Below, in pieces: positions 1 to 5,355 of a stretch of 8,946 nt of DNA (its first letter is position 1; every line of letters starts with the position of its first letter). Location of the stretch: assembly GCA_021778575.1 (NCBI GenBank), contig JAJYCH010000084.1, positions 1,793 through 10,738 of the forward strand, read 5' to 3'. The position numbers and the translations under genes were made by a program. Under the pieces are notes generated by a model. The model was given only the letters and a program-made list of their open reading frames with translations. It made no database searches and was not told the origin of the DNA. Source of the stretch: Planctomycetota bacterium. GTDB taxonomy: Bacteria; Planctomycetota; Planctomycetia; Isosphaerales; Isosphaeraceae.

Positions 1-679
1 CGTGGAAGACAAGCTGGAACTCATCGTCTTCGGACGTCCAGCGAATGCCGTTGCTGAGGGTAGGCTTGATCAGACGGGGCGTCAATGCCTCGCGGGTTCG
101 ACCAATGGCTCCCTGAGCCCCTCGGGCTCGATCACTTGTGGCGTTACTCCCGGTTCCTGCCGACCCAGAGGTGCTCGGGGTCCCCGGGGTTCCATTCGAG
201 CCGGAGTTGAACCCTCGACCGATCGTCCCCTGGGGTCCGCCCGCCTTTTTCTCTTCTCCCTCAGCTTGAGCCTCAGTCTGACTGACTGAGTTGTCGGACG
301 TGCCGGAGCTATCGGGGTTGTCTGGGCTGTCGGACTTGTCGGAGCTGTCAGACTTCTTGGACAGGTTCTCGACCTTGGTCGAGATGGTCTCGATCTTCAT
401 CAGGAGCTTCCGGTTCAGCTCTTCCATCTTGATCAGGCGTTCCTCCAGCAACTGTTCCCGGTTTTTGGGAGCGCCTGGAGTCGCTGGTACGGACGCCGGT
501 GGTGGCGTTCCCGGCGAGGCCGGAGGCACGGCGGGAGTCGTGTTGGATGCCGGAAGGGATGTGGACGAAGCCGGCGGCGGGTCTTCTGGGACACCGAATG
601 CCGCGCTTGAAGGAATGCAGAGCAGCCATGAGACCAGTAACGGATTGAGAATAAACAACATTCGCACTCCGTTTTTCAT
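1..679 (-). CDS. Secreted porin-like protein with N-terminal coiled coil, 5' part only (runs off left edge)
   Basis: The frame is open for 226 codons from an ATG at 679-677 to the window edge. A positive n-region (K2, R6) precedes a hydrophobic stretch (residues 7-29) ending near SSAAFG, so a signal peptide is likely. A Pro/Ala/Thr-rich linker follows (about 31-71), then a heptad-like coiled coil (about 73-108), a Ser/Asp run (109-130) and a Gly/Ser/Thr-rich linker (147-195). The last residues, NGIRWTSEDDEFQLVFH, resemble the first barrel strand of planctomycete OprO/OprP-type porins, which usually carry such a periplasmic coiled coil. That family call rests on memory and a short segment; the barrel lies outside the window. 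A second ATG (661-659) has a GGAG five bases upstream, but starting there would remove the basic n-region, so I prefer 679. It could instead be another outer-membrane or cell-wall protein. Confidence 0.6.
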   Translation of the reverse strand, partial: MKNGVRMLFILNPLLVSWLLCIPSSAAFGVPEDPPPASSTSLPASNTTPAVPPASPGTPPPASVPATPGAPKNREQLLEERLIKMEELNRKLLMKIETISTKVENLSKKSDSSDKSDSPDNPDSSGTSDNSVSQTEAQAEGEEKKAGGPQGTIGRGFNSGSNGTPGTPSTSGSAGTGSNATSDRARGAQGAIGRTREALTPRLIKPTLSNGIRWTSEDDEFQLVFH

Positions 680-902
680 CTTGGAATACCAGTGTCCGCA
701 GGCTTCCGGAATTGGGACCGGCCAGAATGCCTAGACTATCCGAACCCAATCCAAGACCTTCCCTGGCAATTCTCAGAGATGTGCGACGAGGTTAACCATT
801 AATTCAACAACGTTCCGGGTTGATTTGATTGATTGTAGCGATCACGCTGACTTTTTCAACGCGAAAACCGCAGAGACTATGGGGCCACGGGCAGGGCAGA
901 AT

Positions 903-1068
903 AAGGGGACATCCAGAATTTTCGGGCGGCCCCGGCGGAAAAGGGCCGGGGCACCCGGGGAGGTTGCCCGCTCCGGGCTCCCACTAGATTCTTACGTGCG
1001 CGTGAGCGCAAACAACCCATCATGTCAGGCAGGCGCTGCGGGACGGAACGAAGAAAAGGGGACATTCA
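903..1068. repeat. Pair of GGGGACAT direct repeats bracketing a cluster of hairpins
   Basis: Two near-identical 13-mers in the same orientation, AAGGGGACATCCA (903-915) and AAGGGGACATTCA (1056-1068), differ at one base. Each is preceded by AGAA and followed by an A-rich stretch. Between them lie three hairpins: CCCCGGC/GCCGGGG with an 8-base loop (930-951, extendable by one pair), GCCCG/CGGGC with a 3-base loop (966-978), and TGCGC/GCGCA with a 4-base loop (997-1010). The layout recalls REP/BIME-like elements or remnants next to REP-associated (IS200-like) transposases. No transposase frame remains, so the element class is inference. Confidence 0.45.
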
Positions 1069-1109
1069 ACAGAAATCGAGAATATGAGGTTGCGAAAAGG
1101 TGAGGCAGA

Positions 1110-1139
1110 GAAAAGATGTCGGGTACCGTTTCATTTTTT
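1110..1139. repeat. Possible repeat tag around a GGTACC palindrome
   Basis: AAAAGATGTCGGGTACCG (1111-1128), followed by a T-rich tract, lies 42 bases after the second GGGGACAT repeat. Similar AAAAGGTGTC(A/G)GGTACC strings occur, from memory, as dispersed tags in several bacterial genomes, often near IS200-like transposase remnants. Only one copy is visible here, so repeat status cannot be shown from the window. Confidence 0.25.
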
Positions 1140-1334
1140 AAGCCAAACAAGGCGTTTTTGTCGCCCATTTGGTCTCGTTTGTGCTTGTAAAGGCAATGTC
1201 AAGCCAGGTCGATTACGGTAGTCAAACGGAACATCGCTAATTGTTTTGGTGAAATACACAATCTGGTCAACTCTGCATTGGTCCCGGCCAACCCCGAGTT
1301 CTCAAGCTCGGTGTCATTTGACTGGCCTTGCCAA

Positions 1335-1421
1335 TTTGGCTTCGTTTTTTCCAGCGTATCGACCGGACGCGATTGGCTTTGTTTGGGATCGAAGGCCGCC
1401 GGGGGAGTTTGGCTTCGTTTT
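1335..1421. repeat. Imperfect tandem TTTGGCTTCGTTTT repeat, period about 36-37 bases
   Basis: TTTGGCTTCGTTTT occurs exactly at 1335-1348 and 1408-1421. A diverged copy, ATTGGCTTTGTTTG, lies between them at 1372-1385, giving spacings of 37 and 36 bases. A more distant relative (ATTTGGTCTCGTTTG) sits at 1167-1181. The intervening sequence is not well conserved, so this is a phased motif rather than a perfect tandem array. Because 36-37 is not a whole number of codons in both steps, the pattern does not look protein-driven. Similar motifs seem common between genes in Isosphaeraceae, from memory only. Confidence 0.4.
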
Positions 1422-1541
1422 GTCCTTTCGTCTGGCCTGGCCGAGGTGAATCCGTTCCGGCTGGCTCGACCGCTTGCCTTCGTGGCCCGAGCCTTATATC
1501 CTGCAACCTGTTCCGCAATGGAGAGCCGTTTTCACCGTCTT

Positions 1542-1598
1542 CGTAGGATCGGGCTTGCTCGGCCGTTTTCGCCTCGGCAGGGCAAGCACAACCCTACG
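1542..1598 (+). promoter_or_regulatory. Imperfect stem-loop just upstream of the oxidoreductase gene
   Basis: Outer arms CGTAGG (1542-1547) and CCTACG (1593-1598) and inner arms GCTTGC (1553-1558) and GCAAGC (1582-1587) are separated by symmetric 5-base internal loops, with a 23-base apical loop. The structure ends 29 bases before the ATG at 1628 and could lie in the 5' leader. It has no T-run, so it is not a standard intrinsic terminator. A role as leader structure, operator or repeat element is speculative. Confidence 0.35.
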
Positions 1599-1627
1599 GG
1601 AGAGACTCTGACAGGATCAATCACGCC

Positions 1628-2749
1628 ATGGCAACCGACTCGCCGATCCGTGTGGCCATCATCGGCCTCGGTTTCGGGGCTGAATTTATCCCGATTTACC
1701 AGGCTTACCCAGGTGCCGAAGTTTCGGCCATTTGCCGGCGGTCGAAGCCGGATCTTGATGAATGCGGCGACCGCTGGAAGATTGCCAAGCGGTACACCGA
1801 GTTCGCCCAGGTTCTGGCCGATCCCGAGATCGACGCGGTTCATATCAACTCGCCGATCCAGGATCACGCCTGGCAGTCGATCGCCGCTCTCGAAGCCGGC
1901 AAGCATGTCGCTTGCACCGTCCCGATGGCCACGACGATCGAAGAATGCGGCCGGATCGTCGCCGCCCAGCGGAAGTCGGGCAAGGTCTACATGATGATGG
2001 AGACCGTGGTCTACAGCCGCGAATATCTGTTCGTCAAAGACCTTTACGACAAGGGCGAACTCGGCAAGATCCAGTTTCTCCGGGGCTCACACCAGCAAGA
2101 CATGGCCGGCTGGCCCGGCTACTGGGAAGGGCTCCCGCCGATGTACTACGCGACGCACTGCGTCAGCCCATGCCTGGCCTTGCTCGGCCAGCATGCCGAG
2201 CACGTGGTCTGTCATGGCTCGGGTCGGATCGACGAGGCGTTGATCCCCAAGTACAACAGTCCGTTCGCGATCGAGTCGGCCACGTTCAAGATCAAGGGGA
2301 CCGACGTCTGCGCCGAGGTGACTCGGAGCCTGTTCAACGTCGCCCGTCAGTATCGCGAGAGCTTTGACGCCTACGGCAGCAAGAAGTCGTTCGAGTGGCA
2401 GCAGGTCGAAGGGGAGGAGCCGGTGATCCACACGATCAGCGTGCCCGAACCCGAGATCCCCAAGCGAGTTCCGGTGCCGGACTTCGCGCATCTCTTGCCC
2501 GGGCCGATCCAGCGGTTCACGACCAAGGGGGTTTACGACGCCGAGGACGAGACGCACCTCTCATTCACCCAGGGGGGAGGCCACGGCGGCTCGCATCCGC
2601 ACCTGGTCCACGCCTGGCTGAGCGCGATCAAGGGAGATCGCCCCGCCTTGCCCGACGCGGCGACCTCGGCCAACTGGACGATGGTGGGCATCTGCGCCCA
2701 CGAGTCGGCTTTGAAGAATGGCGAAAAAGTGGTGATCCCGACGTTCTGA
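1628..2749 (+). CDS. Gfo/Idh/MocA-family NAD(P)-dependent oxidoreductase
   Basis: This 373-residue protein is probably a cytoplasmic sugar or polyol dehydrogenase; the substrate cannot be told. The N-terminal Rossmann fold opens with IRVAIIGLGFGAEF, whose GLGFGAEF (13-20) binds the dinucleotide. VHINSPIQDHAWQSIAALEAGKHVAC (71-96, shown in part: AALEAGKHVAC, 86-96) is the usual segment leading to the family EKP motif, but here it reads TVP (97-99), so the conserved Lys is a Val. The C-terminal sheet domain begins near 125; H177 in YYATHCVSP is a candidate catalytic His. Length is typical. The ATG sits directly before the first beta strand. The only SD-like string, AGGA (1612-1615), is rather distant at 12 bases. 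It stands alone, with a stem-loop before it and a strong hairpin after it. The family call is firm; the missing EKP Lys suggests a divergent subfamily. Confidence 0.93.
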   Translation: MATDSPIRVAIIGLGFGAEFIPIYQAYPGAEVSAICRRSKPDLDECGDRWKIAKRYTEFAQVLADPEIDAVHINSPIQDHAWQSIAALEAGKHVACTVPMATTIEECGRIVAAQRKSGKVYMMMETVVYSREYLFVKDLYDKGELGKIQFLRGSHQQDMAGWPGYWEGLPPMYYATHCVSPCLALLGQHAEHVVCHGSGRIDEALIPKYNSPFAIESATFKIKGTDVCAEVTRSLFNVARQYRESFDAYGSKKSFEWQQVEGEEPVIHTISVPEPEIPKRVPVPDFAHLLPGPIQRFTTKGVYDAEDETHLSFTQGGGHGGSHPHLVHAWLSAIKGDRPALPDAATSANWTMVGICAHESALKNGEKVVIPTF

Positions 2750-2760
2750 TTCGCTTCCAA

Positions 2761-2783
2761 AGGGGCCTCGACGCGAGGCCCCT
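2761..2783. terminator. Strong stem-loop between convergent genes, likely bidirectional terminator
   Basis: A perfect 10-bp stem, AGGGGCCTCG (2761-2770) with CGAGGCCCCT (2774-2783), closes a 3-base loop. It begins 11 bases after the oxidoreductase stop and ends 10 bases before the 3' end of the minus-strand gene. No T-run follows on the plus strand, and only TTT follows on the minus strand. Termination for both genes is therefore inferred from position and stem strength; blocking of 3' exonucleases is another option. Confidence 0.65.
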
Positions 2784-2793
2784 CGACGTCGCC

Positions 2794-3555
2794 TCAACGC
2801 GGGACCGAGGCACCGGGCGTCGGGGATGATTGGGTCGGCCCCGACGCCACGCTTGAAGCGGGTTCCTGGTTGTCGAACCGCCAGTTGTTCTCGACCGACC
2901 GGAACTCGTAGCTCCCCTCGGCCTGGGTAGAGCGATCGATGGCGAGCCTGTTGCCGGTCTCGTAAGCGATCACCGAGCCCGGAGCGGCGACCAGGGTCTG
3001 CGTGTAGCCTGGTGCGACCGAGAACGGGGTTCCGTCGATCGTGCAGGTGATCGACCGGCCGTCGTGCGCCGCGTTGGCGATCTTGACGGTGATCCGGGCG
3101 GGTGCCGCCACCGGTGGTCCGTCGAGCTTCGCCGGCATTGAATCGACAGCTTCCGACGGATCGACGTATAATTGGTTGGGATTCGACGGATGATAATAAT
3201 ACCCCGGCCGTTGCGAGACGGCGACCAATGTCTCGACCTGAGCCGGCTGAGAACTGGCCGACGTGGCTTGCGCTCTCCTGTCCTCGATCTTGTGAGTCAT
3301 GTATCCGCCGCCGCCGACAAGGCCTGATCCGGCGCCAAACAGGGCGACCCCCGCGCCTGCGATGACAGGGTTGAACGAGATGGTCCCAGCAGCCATGACC
3401 AACAGGGACGCGGCAATGCTGGCCATAACCACGGCCATCCGGCGACGGTCTTTCTTGAGCCGATCGTCGGCATTTAGACCCGTCGACGAAGTGGTCAGGA
3501 GCGAGACAATCAGGATGGCCGAAATTGCACCATTTTTTTGCATCTCACTTCCCAT
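2794..3555 (-). CDS. Unrecognised membrane protein with glycine zipper and C-terminal beta-rich domain
   Basis: I do not recognise a named family for this 253-residue protein. A hydrophobic N-terminus (9-28) could be a signal peptide or first membrane segment. A basic stretch, RLKKDRRR (32-39), precedes a long hydrophobic region (40-84) that ends in a Gly-rich zipper (67-84), probably two packed helices. A Tyr/Pro segment, PGYYYHPSNPNQLYVDP (117-133), then leads to a predicted beta-rich domain (about 154-226), and the tail is Ser/Pro/Thr-rich. The topology suggests an envelope-anchored protein with an exported C-terminal domain. The start could be M1 (3555) or M5 (3543); both leave the hydrophobic segment intact. 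It diverges from the coiled-coil gene at 3803 over a 247-base gap and converges on the oxidoreductase. High GC3 supports a real gene. Confidence 0.75.
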   Translation of the reverse strand: MGSEMQKNGAISAILIVSLLTTSSTGLNADDRLKKDRRRMAVVMASIAASLLVMAAGTISFNPVIAGAGVALFGAGSGLVGGGGYMTHKIEDRRAQATSASSQPAQVETLVAVSQRPGYYYHPSNPNQLYVDPSEAVDSMPAKLDGPPVAAPARITVKIANAAHDGRSITCTIDGTPFSVAPGYTQTLVAAPGSVIAYETGNRLAIDRSTQAEGSYEFRSVENNWRFDNQEPASSVASGPTQSSPTPGASVPR

Positions 3556-3572
3556 TCGGATCGATTAAACTG

Positions 3573-3593
3573 GTTGATGGTAGTCCGATCAAC
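3573..3593. promoter_or_regulatory. Inverted repeat GTTGAT-N9-ATCAAC in a divergent promoter region
   Basis: Arms GTTGAT (3573-3578) and ATCAAC (3588-3593), separated by 9 bases, form a 21-base dyad 18 bases upstream of the minus-strand start at 3555. A second dyad, CCAGCC (3595-3600) with GGCTGG (3614-3619), follows at once. The first has the size and symmetry of a dimeric repressor site, but 6-bp arms are not rare and no regulator is encoded nearby. Confidence 0.25.
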
Positions 3594-3791
3594 GCCAGCC
3601 GTCATTGGCGATAGGCTGGATACACTGATCGGTCGATTCGAAAGGTGTAAGACGTGTTGAACCAATATGACACGACGATTTCGGCGGGCGCGATACTTTT
3701 GCGCCAATCGCCGGTTATCACCTTTATCCTCCGATCGATCCCGCGGATTCTCCCGAATTCGAACAACACGAACCAACCGACGCCGGTCGTC

Positions 3792-3797
3792 GAGGAG
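3792..3797 (+). promoter_or_regulatory. Shine-Dalgarno site GAGGAG that fixes the start of the coiled-coil gene
   Basis: GAGGAG ends 5 bases before ATG 3803. An in-frame GTG at 3797 overlaps this site and so is unlikely to be the start, although it would give a frame two codons longer. Confidence 0.7.
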
Positions 3798-3802
3798 TGA
3801 CC

Positions 3803-4663
3803 ATGAAGTTCGTCGCCATCTCGCTCGTCGCCTGGTTCGTGACGGGTCCTCTGGTCATGGTTCCCGCGCTGGCCGGTCCCGACGAGAAAGCCGTCCAGCG
3901 TGCCCTCGAACACCAGCGGAAGGCCGCCGAGGCCGAGATGAAGCGCCAGGCCGAGGCCGAGAAGAAGATGGTCGAGCAGCAAAATCGGATGATGCAGGAG
4001 CAGATGCGAGCCCAGAAAAAGTATGCCGAGATGGAGCAGAAGGCCCTGCAAAACCAGCAAAAAGCGGCTCAGCAGCCGCATCAGGCCGGGACCTCGGCGC
4101 TGCATCATCACACGAATCCGGCTCCAGCCCGACCGTCGCATATCACCACGACCCAGACCTCGACGCCGGTCTATCACGCGGTTCGTCCCTATTATGGTCA
4201 CTCTTCCGGGCACGCCTACCACCGGACCTATCACACGTACCGGACAACGGCAAACCACTCGCAAATCGATCCCCAGACCCGAGCATTCCTGAGGCTGAAG
4301 ACCAGTCTCGAACACGTCCGGATGGGGAGTCCGGTGACCGTGAACGAAACGACGGCGATCAAGAAGGCGTTGATGGGCGTGGTCAACGTGCCCAGGGTTC
4401 CGACGATCGCCTCGATCCAGACTCTCGCGAACCACCTGGCTGACGGTCTGGCGAATCGAGGCTCCTCCGCCGCCCAGACCGGCCCGATCGCGCTGACCTT
4501 GATGGGGGCGTTGAACAGCTCCGAACTGGCCAATAACGAGGTGACCGAGATCATCAACGAGCACCGGTCGGCCCTGAAGCTCTCCCGGGTCCGGACCACC
4601 GAGATCACTCCGATCATGGAGTCGCTGAAGACCGTCGCGAGCCTGGAACGACAGCGGCGCTGA
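3803..4663 (+). CDS. Unrecognised secreted coiled-coil, His-rich protein with three C-terminal repeats
   Basis: This 286-residue protein matches no family I can name. A signal peptide is clear: MKF, a hydrophobic core, and cleavage near ALAGP (22-26). Residues 27-92 form a highly charged Ala/Glu/Lys/Gln/Met coiled coil. Residues 93-152 are His/Tyr/Thr/Pro-rich, with 11 His in 60 residues (for example HHH at 101-103 and YGHSSGHAYHRTYH at 131-144), which could bind metal or act as a disordered linker. Residues 155-286 are helical and appear to hold three degenerate repeats of about 43 residues, with aligned cores TAIKKALMGVV (184-194), GPIALTLMGAL (227-237) and TPIMESLKTV (269-278). The start is set by GAGGAG five bases before the ATG. 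The MBL-fold gene follows after 22 bases, so co-transcription is likely. Location is probably periplasm or cell surface. Confidence 0.82.
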   Translation: MKFVAISLVAWFVTGPLVMVPALAGPDEKAVQRALEHQRKAAEAEMKRQAEAEKKMVEQQNRMMQEQMRAQKKYAEMEQKALQNQQKAAQQPHQAGTSALHHHTNPAPARPSHITTTQTSTPVYHAVRPYYGHSSGHAYHRTYHTYRTTANHSQIDPQTRAFLRLKTSLEHVRMGSPVTVNETTAIKKALMGVVNVPRVPTIASIQTLANHLADGLANRGSSAAQTGPIALTLMGALNSSELANNEVTEIINEHRSALKLSRVRTTEITPIMESLKTVASLERQRR

Positions 4664-4685
4664 ATTCTGGTCGAGACAAGATTCT

Positions 4686-5348
4686 ATGAACATCCACTGG
4701 TACGGGCATGCGGCATTCCGGATCGATACGGCGGGGAAACGGATCATCCTCGACCCATTTCGCTCGCCCGACTCGGGTGGTTACGCGCCGATCGACGAAC
4801 CCGCCGATGTCGTGGTGATCAGCCACGAGAACGACCGCTATCACAGCCATCTGGGCCAGATCCGCGAGCCCTTCGAGGTTGTCCGGGCGCTTGACTTACC
4901 GCCCGGAGGTCGCGAGGTCGCCGGTATCCGGTTCGAGTCGATCCCGGTCTTCGAGAGTCCGGCGAAGCTCGAAGGGGACGAGGTGACGATCGTTCATTTC
5001 CGGTCCGAAGGGCTGCACGTTGTCTTTCTCGGCGATCTCGGCCATGCGCTGGAGGAATCGGAACTAGAACCGATCCGAGGGGCCGACGTGGTCCTTGTGC
5101 CGGCGGGTGGACTACCAACGATCGACTTCCCGTTGATTGGCCCGTTGCTCGACGCGATCGGCCCCCGGGTCGTCATTCCGATGCACTACAAGACACCGAG
5201 GATCAACCTGAACATCCAGCCGATTGAGCGCTTTTTCGAGGCATTACCGGGCTGGCCGGTCGAGCGGCGGATGTCGGCCGATTTCACGGTCGAGCGTGCG
5301 GCGCTCACCGGAGAACGTCGGATCGTGGGGCTCGAACCGTCGCGCTAG
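4686..5348 (+). CDS. Metallo-beta-lactamase-fold protein, UlaG/Lactamase_B_3-like
   Basis: The 220-residue protein has the shape of the small MBL-fold hydrolases related to UlaG and Pfam Lactamase_B_3: WYGHAAFRI (5-13), ILDPF (21-25), VVVISHEND (42-50), VVFLGDLGH (112-120) and VVIPMHYKT (162-170). Candidate ligands are H47, D50, H53, D117, H120 and H167. The usual HxHxDH motif is degraded: it reads HENDRYH (47-53), so the second His is Asn and the Asp-His pair is Arg-Tyr unless D50 and H53 substitute. The reaction is therefore uncertain; if active it is probably a metal-dependent hydrolase. No signal peptide is seen, so it is probably cytoplasmic. It follows the coiled-coil gene by 22 bases without a clear SD of its own, which fits an operon, and ends 7 bases from the convergent permease gene. 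Confidence 0.88.
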   Translation: MNIHWYGHAAFRIDTAGKRIILDPFRSPDSGGYAPIDEPADVVVISHENDRYHSHLGQIREPFEVVRALDLPPGGREVAGIRFESIPVFESPAKLEGDEVTIVHFRSEGLHVVFLGDLGHALEESELEPIRGADVVLVPAGGLPTIDFPLIGPLLDAIGPRVVIPMHYKTPRINLNIQPIERFFEALPGWPVERRMSADFTVERAALTGERRIVGLEPSR

Positions 5349-5355
5349 TTCGTCA

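Larger units (their letters stand above)
680..1627. other. Long intergenic region without a credible gene
   Basis: No frame in this 948-base gap looks coding. The short open frames present (up to about 90 codons at 825-1103, and overlapping ones at 1246-1994) have low-complexity, Arg/Pro-rich translations, overlap one another on both strands, and lack a recognisable domain. The region holds repeated short motifs around 900-1140, a phased TTTGGCTTCGTTTT repeat at 1335-1421, a small hairpin at 1294-1311 (CCGAG/CTCGG arms) and a larger stem-loop at 1542-1598. These have separate entries. It must also hold the promoters of the divergent flanking genes (minus strand from 679, plus strand from 1628), but I see no convincing -35/-10 pair. 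Confidence 0.6.

Noticed and set aside
291..734. Plus-strand open frame over the porin-like gene, with S-x-L-S-x-L repeats
   Set aside because: The repeats are the mirror of the Ser/Asp codon run on the minus strand; no SD or domain.
348..749. Minus-strand open frame of 133 codons
   Set aside because: Overlaps the porin-like gene in another frame of the same strand. Only the other frame has a signal peptide, a coiled coil and an open end at the window edge.
825..1103. Plus-strand 92-codon frame
   Set aside because: It crosses the hairpin cluster and both GGGGACAT repeats, is Arg/Gly/Ala-rich and has no recognisable domain, so it is treated as repeat sequence.
1335..1421. CRISPR array suggested by 36-37 base spacing
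   Set aside because: The repeated motif is only 14 bases, one of three copies is diverged, and there are no cas genes or constant spacer lengths.
1278..1994. Plus-strand 238-codon frame running into the oxidoreductase
   Set aside because: Overlaps the oxidoreductase by more than 360 bases in another frame, and its start region is the phased TTTGGCTTCGTTTT repeat.
3602..4747. Long minus-strand open frame (381 codons) opposite the coiled-coil gene
   Set aside because: Its translation is an antisense shadow rich in Arg/Leu/Gly/His. The plus strand has a signal peptide, SD, coiled coil and sensible codon use, so the plus gene is real.
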